A DNA stretch of 35,652 nt, taken from Chloroflexota bacterium. Its GTDB lineage: Bacteria > Chloroflexota > Dehalococcoidia > UBA2979. Shown piece after piece: positions 15,130 to 22,355 of this stretch. Made by a program: the position numbers and the translations under genes. The stretch spans positions 1 through 35,652 of the forward strand of contig JAPONQ010000022.1 of assembly GCA_026713865.1 (NCBI GenBank). Direction: 5' to 3'. Numbering within the stretch: position 1 is the stretch's first letter; every line of letters starts with the position of its first letter. Below the pieces are notes generated by a model. It was not told the origin of the DNA, searched no databases, and saw only the letters and a program-made list of their open reading frames with translations.

Positions 15130-16209
15130 ATGGTGTGCACCCTGATATCGGCTCGCGCGGTCATCTCTCGCAGTGGCGCCGGGGCGACGTCGCCGGGCCG
15201 GCGCCTCGCACGTGTGGGCGTGCTTCTCGCGGCGGCGGCTCTCACGCTGGGAGCGTGGGCCTGCGGGGACGGGGCGGGTGAGTCCGTCACCGTCTATTCC
15301 GGCCGCAGCGCCGAGCTCATCGGACCGCTGATCGAGCGCTTCGCGGAGGAGGAGGGAGTCGACGTCCGGGTGCGCTACGCCGGTACGTCGGAGCTCGCGG
15401 CCCTCCTGCTGGAGGAGGGCGACCGCAGTCCCGCCGATCTCTATATCGCCCAGGACGCGGGCGCCCTGGGCGCGGTTGAGGCGGCCGGCCTGCTCGCGCC
15501 GCTCGACGACGCCCTGCTCGACCGCGTCGCCCCGGCCTTCCGCTCGCGGTCCGGGCGCTGGGTGGGGCTCTCCGGGCGCGCGCGGGTCGTCGTCTACAAC
15601 CGGGAGACCCTCGCGCCGGAGGATCTCCCGCGCTCCATCCTCGACTTCGCCGATCCCGGCTGGGCGGGGCGCGTCGGCTGGGCGCCCGAGAACGGTTCGT
15701 TCCAGGCCTGGGTCACCGCCCTCCGCGTCTCCCAGGGCGAGCCGGCCGCCCGGGCATGGCTCGAGGCGATGCGGGCCAACCGCACCGCCGCCTACCCGAA
15801 CAACACCTCGATCGTGCAGGCCGTGGCCAGCGGCGAGATCGACGCCGGGTTCGTGAACCACTACTACCTGCATCGCTTCCTGGCCGAGGAGGGCGACTCG
15901 TTCGGCGCGCGAAACCACTACACCGCGCCCGGCGATGTCGGGACGCTCGTGAACGTGGCGGGCGCGGCGATCCTCGAGAGCGCCGGGAACCGCGAGGGCG
16001 CCGCGCGGCTGATCGCCTTCCTGCTCGGCGAGGAGGCGCAGCGCTACTACGCGGAGGAGACGCTCGAGTACCCCCTGGTGGACGGCGTGCCGAGCTCGGC
16101 CGACCTGCCGAGCATCGCCGACCTGCGGCCGCTCGACATCGATCTGAGCCGCCTGGAGGATCTCGAGGCGACGCTGCGCCTGCTGCGCGAGGTGGGCGCG
16201 CTGCAGTAG
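15130..16209 (+). CDS. Extracellular Fe(III)-type solute-binding lipoprotein
   Basis: A 359-residue periplasmic-binding-protein-like lipoprotein of the FutA/FbpA (Fe(III) ABC importer) family. The N terminus has a basic region, a hydrophobic core (VGVLLAAAALTLGAWA) and Cys45 as the likely lipidation site, though the AWAC lipobox is atypical. The mature part starts with the family motif VTVYSGRS and has DLYIAQDAGALG and NNTSIVQAV. The adjacent tyrosines Tyr245-Tyr246 in FVNHYYLHRF are the iron ligands known in this family. The ATG at 15130 is the only in-frame start that gives a complete signal peptide. No permease or ATPase gene follows; the next gene is convergent, so this is an orphan binding protein in the window. 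Confidence 0.9.
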   Translation: MVCTLISARAVISRSGAGATSPGRRLARVGVLLAAAALTLGAWACGDGAGESVTVYSGRSAELIGPLIERFAEEEGVDVRVRYAGTSELAALLLEEGDRSPADLYIAQDAGALGAVEAAGLLAPLDDALLDRVAPAFRSRSGRWVGLSGRARVVVYNRETLAPEDLPRSILDFADPGWAGRVGWAPENGSFQAWVTALRVSQGEPAARAWLEAMRANRTAAYPNNTSIVQAVASGEIDAGFVNHYYLHRFLAEEGDSFGARNHYTAPGDVGTLVNVAGAAILESAGNREGAARLIAFLLGEEAQRYYAEETLEYPLVDGVPSSADLPSIADLRPLDIDLSRLEDLEATLRLLREVGALQ

Positions 16210-16212
16210 GGG

Positions 16213-16231
16213 CGGCCGCCGCCCGCGGCCG
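16213..16231. terminator. Hairpin between convergent genes
   Basis: CGGCCGC (16213-16219) pairs with GCGGCCG (16225-16231) around a five-base loop, four bases after the binding-protein stop and 24 bases before the end of the convergent epimerase gene. No T-run; a terminator role is inferred from position. Confidence 0.35.
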
Positions 16232-16255
16232 TCACCGGCGGGAGGGGTGGAGCGG

Positions 16256-17164
16256 CTACGCTCGCGCCGCCGGCGCCCGGCCGAGCGCCGCCCGGAGCGC
16301 GCCCTCGATTCCCGGCTGCCGGTGCTCGAAGCCGAGCTCCCGCAGGCGCGCGGGCACCGCCCGCTGGCTCGCCAGCAGCGCCTCGTCGGCGAGCCCGCGG
16401 CCGAACTGCAGCCGGAGTGCGAAGGCCGGCAGCCGCATCACGGCGGGCCGCCCCACGGCACGTGCCAGGGCCCGGGTGAACTCGGCGTTGGTGACCGGCG
16501 GAGCCACCACGTTCAGCGCGCCCGCCATCTCCTCGTCGGTGAGGGCGCGCTCGAAGGCGGCGAGATGGTCGGCGACGCTCACCCACGGCATCCACTGCCG
16601 TCCGCTCCCGAGCGTCGCGCCCAGCCCGAGCCGGAAGACGCGCACCAGCCGGTTCAGGAAGGCGGGGGTCTCCACGACCACGCCCGTTCTCGCCCGCACG
16701 ACGCGGACGCCGAGGTCCTCGGCCCTCTTCGCCTCCGTTTCCCACGCCTCGCAGAGGTCGGCGAGAAAGCCCGCTCCCCGCGGTGCCTCCTCGGGCAGCT
16801 CGCGGTCGCGCCCGTCGCCGTAGTATCCGGTCGCGGAGGCGCTGATCAGGACGGGGGGCCTCGGATCGAGCGTCGCGAGGTGCTCGACCAGCGTGCGGGT
16901 CGAGTCGACGCGGCTCCGCCAGAGAACCTCGCGACGAGCGGCCGACCAGCGCGCCGTCGCGATCGAGGCGCCGCTCAGGTGGACGACGGCGTCCGTCCCC
17001 TGGAGTGCGCCGTCCCGGACCCATCCGCTCGCCGGGTGCCAGTGCGCCCGAGGGTCGTCCGGTTCGCCGCGTCTGACGCGAAGGACCTCGTGCCCGGCAC
17101 GGGCGAGCCGCTCCGCCAGCGCGCCTCCGAGGAAACCGGAGCTACCGGTGATCGCGACCAGCAT
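16256..17164 (-). CDS. TIGR01777-family NAD-dependent epimerase (SDR39U1/YfcH-like)
   Basis: A 302-residue extended SDR-like protein. It has the Rossmann motif ITGSSGFLGGALAERL at residues 5-20 and the family-typical VVHLSGASIATARWSAARREVLWRSRVDSTR. SASATGYYGDGRD holds the Tyr of the active-site region. RTGVVV, the MPWVSVADHLAAFERAL block and a C-terminal DUF1731-like segment (PAVMRLPAFALRLQFG, ELGFEHRQPGIEGAL) follow. The substrate is unknown for the family. The ATG at 17164 is preceded by GGAGGAGAGAG. It is 126 bases downstream of the VOC protein gene and could be the last gene of that run or have its own promoter. Confidence 0.92.
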   Translation of the reverse strand: MLVAITGSSGFLGGALAERLARAGHEVLRVRRGEPDDPRAHWHPASGWVRDGALQGTDAVVHLSGASIATARWSAARREVLWRSRVDSTRTLVEHLATLDPRPPVLISASATGYYGDGRDRELPEEAPRGAGFLADLCEAWETEAKRAEDLGVRVVRARTGVVVETPAFLNRLVRVFRLGLGATLGSGRQWMPWVSVADHLAAFERALTDEEMAGALNVVAPPVTNAEFTRALARAVGRPAVMRLPAFALRLQFGRGLADEALLASQRAVPARLRELGFEHRQPGIEGALRAALGRAPAARA

Positions 17165-17290
17165 CGCTCTCTCCTCCCGCCCGCGGGATCGACCGGGCGC
17201 CCCGCCCCCTCGCACGCGGCACGCCGGGCCGAGGCTAGCGTACCTCCGGGATGCGCGCAGGCCGCGGTCGCGCCGGGGAGGGAGCGCGCG

Positions 17291-18163
17291 CTACGCCCAC
17301 TGGTCGGTGTTCATGGAGAGCGGCAGCACCTCGATGTAGGCGCCGCCGGTGAGGCGGGGATGCGGGCGCAGGATGCTCCCCGACGGGCCCGGAGCGCGCG
17401 CGACGGCGACGCCCGCGGCTTCCAGCTCGTCGCCGAGCCGGTCCGGATCGGCGGTCGCCCAGGCAACGATGTAGACGCCCTCGCCCCCGGCCCCGGAGTC
17501 GAGCTCGAGAGCCCGCATGCGGCCGGCGACGGGACTCGCCTCGGCGAGCGGGAGCAGCAGCGTGAAGATGCGCCGCGTGCCGAAGCCGACCCACTGCGTG
17601 GCGAGGGCCGCGGCGGGGATCTCCTGCCGCTGCCCGATGGTCTCCATCCCGAAGAGCCCGGCGAGATTCCCGGCGGCCGCCTCGTGGCTCCGGACGGCGA
17701 CGCCGACGTGCGAGAGCCGCAGCAGGGAGCCGTCGTCGCCCGGGGCGGGGGACCCGCCCGGCGCGGCTTCCCGGATCTCCATGCGCACGCCGTGGGTGCG
17801 CCGGTGATCGGGGCGGAGTGCGCCGGCATCGCCCCGCTCGAAGGCGACGCCCGCCGCGCGCCAGCGACTCGCGAGCGCCTCCGTGTCCGGGGTCTCCCAG
17901 ACGCCGCGGTAGAAGCCCTCGCCTCCGGGGTTGCGCTCCGTCGCCCGCCGGCGCATCAGCGCATCGAGCACGCCGCCCGGCCGCACCGGTTCGACGAGCC
18001 GGACCCGCTCGACCGCTCCGCCGAGCGCCAGCCACCGCGCCCCCTCCGCCGGATCCTCCCCCGACGCGAGCTCGCTCATTCCGAGCAGGCGCTCGTAGCC
18101 CCGGCGCGCGTCGGCGAGGGAGCGCACGGCGACCAGGTAGTGAGTGAGCCGCAGCCCCGCCAT
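17291..18163 (-). CDS. Two-domain VOC (glyoxalase/dioxygenase superfamily) protein
   Basis: The 290-residue product contains two VOC modules. The first is residues about 1-130 (LRLTHYLVAVRSLADARRGYERLLGM, then FYRGVWETPD). The second is about 140-290 (LLRLSHVGVAVRSHEAAAGNLAGLFGME, then GVYIVAWATADPDRLGDELEAAGVAV and GGAYIEVLPLS). His near the first strand (THYLVAV, SHVGVAV) and Glu in IEVLP are possible metal ligands. The reaction is unknown; the superfamily includes glyoxalases, extradiol dioxygenases and epimerases. The ATG at 18163 is preceded by GGAGGGG. It follows the binding-protein-like gene by 26 bases and is probably co-transcribed. Confidence 0.88.
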   Translation of the reverse strand: MAGLRLTHYLVAVRSLADARRGYERLLGMSELASGEDPAEGARWLALGGAVERVRLVEPVRPGGVLDALMRRRATERNPGGEGFYRGVWETPDTEALASRWRAAGVAFERGDAGALRPDHRRTHGVRMEIREAAPGGSPAPGDDGSLLRLSHVGVAVRSHEAAAGNLAGLFGMETIGQRQEIPAAALATQWVGFGTRRIFTLLLPLAEASPVAGRMRALELDSGAGGEGVYIVAWATADPDRLGDELEAAGVAVARAPGPSGSILRPHPRLTGGAYIEVLPLSMNTDQWA

Positions 18164-18189
18164 CGACCCCTCCACGTCCCGGGCGCCCG

Positions 18190-19728
18190 CTACCAGGAGT
18201 TGAGCAGGTTGCGGTGCGTGCTCCAGACCGTCGTCTTGACGACGAGGCAGTCCTCCGAGAGCGCCCACGGATCGATCTCGCCGCGGACGACCCAGCCGGT
18301 CTCGTGCTCGGCGACGTGGGCGGAGTAGGCGAGGTCGAGGATCGTCCGCTGCAGCTCGCGGTAGCCGGAGCCCTGCCGCTCCGGCTCCGAGGCGGCGACC
18401 TCCCCGATGCGCCGCGCCAGGTCGCCGTCGCGTAGGACGAGGCCGCCGTGGATCCCCATCGGCGGGTCGTAGTCGTGCCCGAGGTCGTAGCGCGCCTCCG
18501 TGAGCGCATGGCCGCAGTCGTGCAGGAACCACATCGGCGGCCGGCCGCCGATGGCGGCGATAGGGTCGGGCCAGCGCAGCAACCGCGCCTCGGCGCGCAC
18601 CCCGATCGCGGCGAGGGCCGGCAGCGCGAGCTCCGCGAAGCGCAGCGACTCGTAGGTCGGATCGATGTAGAGCTCGGTCTCGACGCCGTCCGGGTATGCG
18701 CTCGCCGCCACCAGCTCGCGCGCCCGCGCGAGATCGGTCTCGTAGTTCCAGAGATCGGGAGCATGGTGCCCGGAGACGCTCGTCACCGGGCTGCGGCTCT
18801 GCCGCGCGTAGCCGTGGTAGACGCGCTCGAGGATGAGCCGGTAGGGGAGCGCGTAGCAGACCGCCTGCCGCAGGAGCCGGTCGTCGAAGGGAGGAGCCGT
18901 GAAGTCGAACTGCAGCGTCGAGTGGTTGGCACGGACGCGGTGGATCGAGAACCCGGGCCGCCCCTCGAAGCGGGCCAGCTCCTCCGGGTAGAGGCCGACG
19001 AGGAGGTTCGCGTCGCGGCGCTCGACCATCCGCAGCGCCTGCTCGCGCGTCTCCACGCCGACCTGCAGCAGCGACTCGATCCCGGGCCGGCCGGCCCAGT
19101 ACTCCTCGCGGCCGCGCATCTCGATCAGGTCGTCCTGCTGGCTCTCCAAGGCGAACGCCCCGAAGCCCGCGGGGTGGCGCGAGAGCCAGCCGGTCGCCCA
19201 CGGGTCGTCGGGGGTGGCGTGCGCTCGCGCCTCCGTCGAATCGAAGACCTGGTTGGTGGAGAAGATCAGGTACTGCGGGAACTCCGGGTTCGGGCGCCGG
19301 AGGTCGAAGCGCAGCGTGCGGTCGTCGAGGACGCGCACGTCGCTCGCCTCGGCGACTCCCGCCATCCGCCGCGAGCGCCACCGACCCACGCGCCGCAGGG
19401 CGTAGGCGCGCTCCCAGCTCCAGCGCACGTCCTCGGCCGTGAGCGCCCGGCCGTGGTGGCTGATCACGCCCTCGCGCAGGCGGACCGTCCAGCTGCGCGC
19501 GTCGGCCGAACCCTCCCAGCGCTCGGCGAGACGCGGGAGCACGTCGGAGGCCACCGGCCGCCGCACGCCGTCTGCGTCCAGGGCGATGCGCGGGCTGGTG
19601 AGCGGCTCGTAGGCGGTGTGGATGGTGTGGTTCTGCGCCACGTGCGAGCCGTCGGTGTCCCAGCCGTCGCGCACGGCTCCGAGCGAGTGCGGCATCACGA
19701 GCCGGGTCCGGGACGGGGCGTACGACAC
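18190..19728 (-). CDS. Family-5 solute-binding-like protein without signal peptide (copy 1)
   Basis: The 512-residue product has the SBP_bac_5 (DppA/OppA-type) fold. Visible are the lobe I region (TAYEPLTSPRIAL), the hallmark LTAEDVRWSWERAYALR, a DRTLRFDLRRPNPEFPQYL strand, the YWAGRPGIESLLQVG block and LRQAVCYALPYRLIL. The N terminus is MSYAPSRTRLVMPHSLGAV, with no hydrophobic signal or lipobox, so it would stay in the cytoplasm. The GTG start follows the TAG of the paralogous upstream gene with no gap, with GAGGGTG as ribosome site. No permease or ATPase gene is nearby. SgrR-like regulators share this domain but carry an N-terminal HTH, which is absent here. Confidence 0.85.
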   Translation of the reverse strand: MSYAPSRTRLVMPHSLGAVRDGWDTDGSHVAQNHTIHTAYEPLTSPRIALDADGVRRPVASDVLPRLAERWEGSADARSWTVRLREGVISHHGRALTAEDVRWSWERAYALRRVGRWRSRRMAGVAEASDVRVLDDRTLRFDLRRPNPEFPQYLIFSTNQVFDSTEARAHATPDDPWATGWLSRHPAGFGAFALESQQDDLIEMRGREEYWAGRPGIESLLQVGVETREQALRMVERRDANLLVGLYPEELARFEGRPGFSIHRVRANHSTLQFDFTAPPFDDRLLRQAVCYALPYRLILERVYHGYARQSRSPVTSVSGHHAPDLWNYETDLARARELVAASAYPDGVETELYIDPTYESLRFAELALPALAAIGVRAEARLLRWPDPIAAIGGRPPMWFLHDCGHALTEARYDLGHDYDPPMGIHGGLVLRDGDLARRIGEVAASEPERQGSGYRELQRTILDLAYSAHVAEHETGWVVRGEIDPWALSEDCLVVKTTVWSTHRNLLNSW

Positions 19729-21258
19729 CTAGGCACCCTCCCATCGCATCTCGGCGAAGGGGAGCCGGTTGTCCGGATACCAGCTGTATCCCTCGAGCTC
19801 CGCGACGTGCGCGACGTAGAAGCGGATGTCGCAGAGCGGGATCAGCACGGCGTCGGCGTTGTGCAGCCGCTGGAGCCGGCGCGCGGCCTCCTCCCAGGGG
19901 CGGCCGTGGCCGGCCTCGACCAGGTGGCGGAGCGCCTCGAAGAACTCCTGGTTCTCGTAGTGGAAGGGGAAGAGGCGCATGCGGCCGGGCCCCCAGTCGT
20001 GGACGTAGGCGTAGTTCGGATCGGAGACGCGCATCCCGCGCCCGTCCGGGAATCCGCGCAGCATGATCGGCGCGGCGTTACCGGCGCGGATCTCGCCGGC
20101 CAGGTCGCTGCTGTCGAGCGTGAGCCTGACGCCGATGCGGGAGAGGCCGTCGGCGACCACCTCGGCGACCGCCTCGAATCCGTCGGAGGGCAGGACGCGC
20201 AGCGTGGTCTCGAAGCCTCCCGCGCCCTTGGAGGCGGCGAGCAGCTCGCGCGCCCGCGGCACGTCCTCCTCGTAGGGCCAGCTCGCGGGGTCGTAGCCGG
20301 GGGAGTCGCTGCGCACCCAGCTGTGCCAGCGCTCGGTGCGCCCGTCGAACGCCGACCCCAGCACCGCCGCGTAGGGCGTCGCGTGCGCGATCGCCTGGCG
20401 GACCAGCGGGTCGTCGAGCGGCTCCGCGGCCGGATCGAGGTGGAGCGCGATGCCGGAGAACGAGGCGGGCCGCACGCGGAGCCGCGCCCGGCCGCCGCGC
20501 GGACGGGCCAGCAGCGGGAGCTCGGCGGACGGGACGTTGGGGACGAGGTCGACCTCGCCCGCGAAGAGCCCGGCGAGCGCCTCCTCGCGCGAGGGGTAGC
20601 GCCCCAGGTGCACCTCGCCGATCGGCGGACGGCCGCGCCAGTAGCGATCGCGCGCGGCGATCGTCACGCCGTCGTCGGTGCGCTCGACGAGCCGGTAGGG
20701 CCCGAAGCCCAGCGAGCGGCTCCCGATCAGATCCTTTCCCCACGGGTCGTCCTCGCCGAGGTGCGGGAGGACGGCGGCGCTGTCATAGAGGCCGGGGGGG
20801 TTCTGCGCCATGGTGCGCGGCAGCGCCGGGTTCGGGGCGCTCAGGTGGAAGGCGACCGTGTAGCGGTCGAGGACCTCGACGTCCGCCCCGTCCTGCACGG
20901 AGGAGACGCGGGCCACCCACTTCCCGACGTCCCGCAGTCCGAAGGCGCGCTCCCAGCCCCAGCGGACGTCCTCGGCTGTTAGCTCGTTCCCGTCCTCGGA
21001 GTAGACGCCCGACCGCACGCGGAACGTGCAGGTGCGACCGTCCTCCGACCACCACCACGCCTCGGCCAGGACCGGGCGGAGCCGGTGCCAGTCGGCGCGC
21101 GAGACCCCGCGCTCGTCCAGGTAGGCGCGGGGAGAGGTGAGCTGGTCGTAGAAGCTTCCCACCAGATCGGCGCCCGCGGAGTCGCGGAATCCGGCCGGCT
21201 GCTCGCAGTCGAAGACGCGGGGCGCGGTGTCGATCCCCACGCGAAGCGTCCGCGCCAC
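19729..21258 (-). CDS. Family-5 solute-binding-like protein without signal peptide (copy 2)
   Basis: A 509-residue SBP_bac_5 paralogue of the next gene. It shares LTAEDVRWGWERAFGLRDVGKW, a RYTVAFHLSAPNPALP strand, the RDRYWRGRPPIGEVHLGRYPSREEALAGLFAGEVDL block and DPLVRQAIAHATPY. The start is a GTG at 21258 with GAGGGGG five bases upstream, giving MARTLRVGIDTAPRV. This begins directly with the first beta strand of the mature fold, with no export signal. The reading frame stays open upstream into the cupin region, but that part does not resemble a signal peptide. Its stop abuts the copy 1 start. The ligand cannot be told from sequence. Confidence 0.85.
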   Translation of the reverse strand: MARTLRVGIDTAPRVFDCEQPAGFRDSAGADLVGSFYDQLTSPRAYLDERGVSRADWHRLRPVLAEAWWWSEDGRTCTFRVRSGVYSEDGNELTAEDVRWGWERAFGLRDVGKWVARVSSVQDGADVEVLDRYTVAFHLSAPNPALPRTMAQNPPGLYDSAAVLPHLGEDDPWGKDLIGSRSLGFGPYRLVERTDDGVTIAARDRYWRGRPPIGEVHLGRYPSREEALAGLFAGEVDLVPNVPSAELPLLARPRGGRARLRVRPASFSGIALHLDPAAEPLDDPLVRQAIAHATPYAAVLGSAFDGRTERWHSWVRSDSPGYDPASWPYEEDVPRARELLAASKGAGGFETTLRVLPSDGFEAVAEVVADGLSRIGVRLTLDSSDLAGEIRAGNAAPIMLRGFPDGRGMRVSDPNYAYVHDWGPGRMRLFPFHYENQEFFEALRHLVEAGHGRPWEEAARRLQRLHNADAVLIPLCDIRFYVAHVAELEGYSWYPDNRLPFAEMRWEGA

Positions 21259-21326
21259 GTGTACCCCCTCCGCCGCGCGGCCGCCGGGCGCGCCCGGGAG
21301 CCGCACTCCGATCCCGCAGGCGCACT

Positions 21327-21704
21327 CTAGCGCGTCCCGGCCTCCCTGACGCCCGCCGCCTCCCCGCCGGGCCCGCGGCGGAAGACCGCGAGCCAGATCG
21401 TGTCGGTGCCGGGCGCGGTCCAGGCGACGCGGTGCCGGAGCCCGGCGGGAAGATCGATCCAGTCGCCCGGAGCGAGCTCGACCACGGCGCCGTCCGCGAG
21501 CTCGAGCCGGGCCGCCCCCGCCACGAGCAGCACCCACTCGTCCTCATCCTGCTCGTACCACGAGCCGCGCTCCGTGGCGTGCCCCCGCGAGACGATGCGC
21601 TCGATGCGCGAGGCGGTTCCGTCCACGAGCACGGTCGTGAGCTCCGCGGGCAGGTCGCGCGGGATGCCGGCGAGCAGGGAGTCGCGCCTCGGCGCGCCCG
21701 TCAC
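21327..21704 (-). CDS. Small cupin-domain protein
   Basis: A 125-residue single cupin. The two cupin motifs are readable: SRGHATERGSWYEQDEDEWVLLVAGAARLEL and LAPGDWIDLPAGLRHRV. The latter is followed by WTAPGTDTIWLAVF, typical of the short WYxQ-EDEW cupins often annotated only as cupin-domain proteins. Possible metal ligands are the His in RGHAT, the Glu in DEDEW and the His in LRHRV. The GTG start overlaps the stop of the GNAT gene as GTGA. It lies 68 bases ahead of the copy 2 binding-protein gene and is probably in the same transcript. Enzymatic or sugar/ligand-binding role unknown. Confidence 0.85.
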   Translation of the reverse strand: MTGAPRRDSLLAGIPRDLPAELTTVLVDGTASRIERIVSRGHATERGSWYEQDEDEWVLLVAGAARLELADGAVVELAPGDWIDLPAGLRHRVAWTAPGTDTIWLAVFRRGPGGEAAGVREAGTR

Positions 21705-22267
21705 GATTCGGCCCGGGGCGCGGGGCCGAGCTCCAGCCGCATCACGTGCCGCCTGCGGCCGGCCCGACCCGTCTCGACGAAGCCGGCCGCGAGGAAGGTG
21801 GAGCACCTGCCCATGAAGCCGTAGCTCGGCGAGTCGGGATCCACCGGGTACCCCTCGACCACGTCGGCCCCGTGCCGGCGCGCGAGGTCGACGGCCGCCT
21901 CGAGCAGGCGGCCGCTGATGCCGCGTCCGCGGAGGGGCCTCTTCGCGAAGAAGCAGGCGACCGACCACACCGAGACGCCCTCGGGATCCGTCGCCCCGCC
22001 GAGGGCGCGGTAGCTCTCGCGCGGCGCCACCGAGCACCAGGCGACCGCTTCGCCCCGCTCGTAGGCGAGGAGCCCCACCGGCGTTCCCTGCTCGACGATC
22101 CGCCCCAGCGCGTCGCGCTTGGAGTCGTTGCTCCCGCCGCCGCCCCGGCGCCAGAGCATGCACCAGCAGTAGCTCGGCCCGCCGCGCGCCTCGAAGAGGC
22201 GCCTCAGGTCCGGCCAGCGCTCGGGCGTGACCGCCCGGAACGTGAGTGCGAGCGGGGTGGCGTCCAC
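21701..22267 (-). CDS. GNAT-family N-acetyltransferase
   Basis: A 188-residue protein of the GNAT fold. The N-terminal YCWCMLWRRG segment is typical of one bacterial subgroup. It has a GLLAYERGEAVAWCSVAPRESY strand pair, VWSVACFFAKRPLRGRGISGRLLEAAVDLARRHGA with the acetyl-CoA pyrophosphate loop (RGRGISG), and FMGRCSTFLAAGFVE. The substrate is unknown. The GTG at 22267 has GGAGGGAGAG upstream. The stop overlaps the cupin start (GTGA). It is the first gene of the minus-strand run that ends with the VOC and epimerase genes, and it shares an 88-base promoter region with the divergent second acyl-CoA dehydrogenase. Confidence 0.9.
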   Translation of the reverse strand: MDATPLALTFRAVTPERWPDLRRLFEARGGPSYCWCMLWRRGGGGSNDSKRDALGRIVEQGTPVGLLAYERGEAVAWCSVAPRESYRALGGATDPEGVSVWSVACFFAKRPLRGRGISGRLLEAAVDLARRHGADVVEGYPVDPDSPSYGFMGRCSTFLAAGFVETGRAGRRRHVMRLELGPAPRAES

Positions 22268-22289
22268 GTCTCTCCCTCCGACTGCCGCG

Positions 22290-22314
22290 ATGGTACCGTT
22301 GCCCGGGCGGCAAC
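22290..22314. promoter_or_regulatory. Shared divergent promoter region with palindrome
   Basis: GTTGCC-CGGGC-GGCAAC (22298-22314) is a perfect 6-bp-arm inverted repeat between the GNAT gene and the second acyl-CoA dehydrogenase gene. On the minus strand TACCAT (22295-22290) is a possible -10, about 23 bases before the GNAT start. An operator role is inferred from position. Confidence 0.35.
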
Positions 22315-22355
22315 CGCGGCCGGGTCCCGGGCGCGGCGGTGCGAGGAGGCAGAAG

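Noticed and set aside
18190-19728. SgrR-type transcription regulator
   Set aside because: The SBP_5-like domain is present but no N-terminal winged-helix or HTH region precedes it.
18448-20982. Plus-strand 844-codon frame
   Set aside because: It is antisense to both family-5 binding-protein genes, which have clear family motifs.
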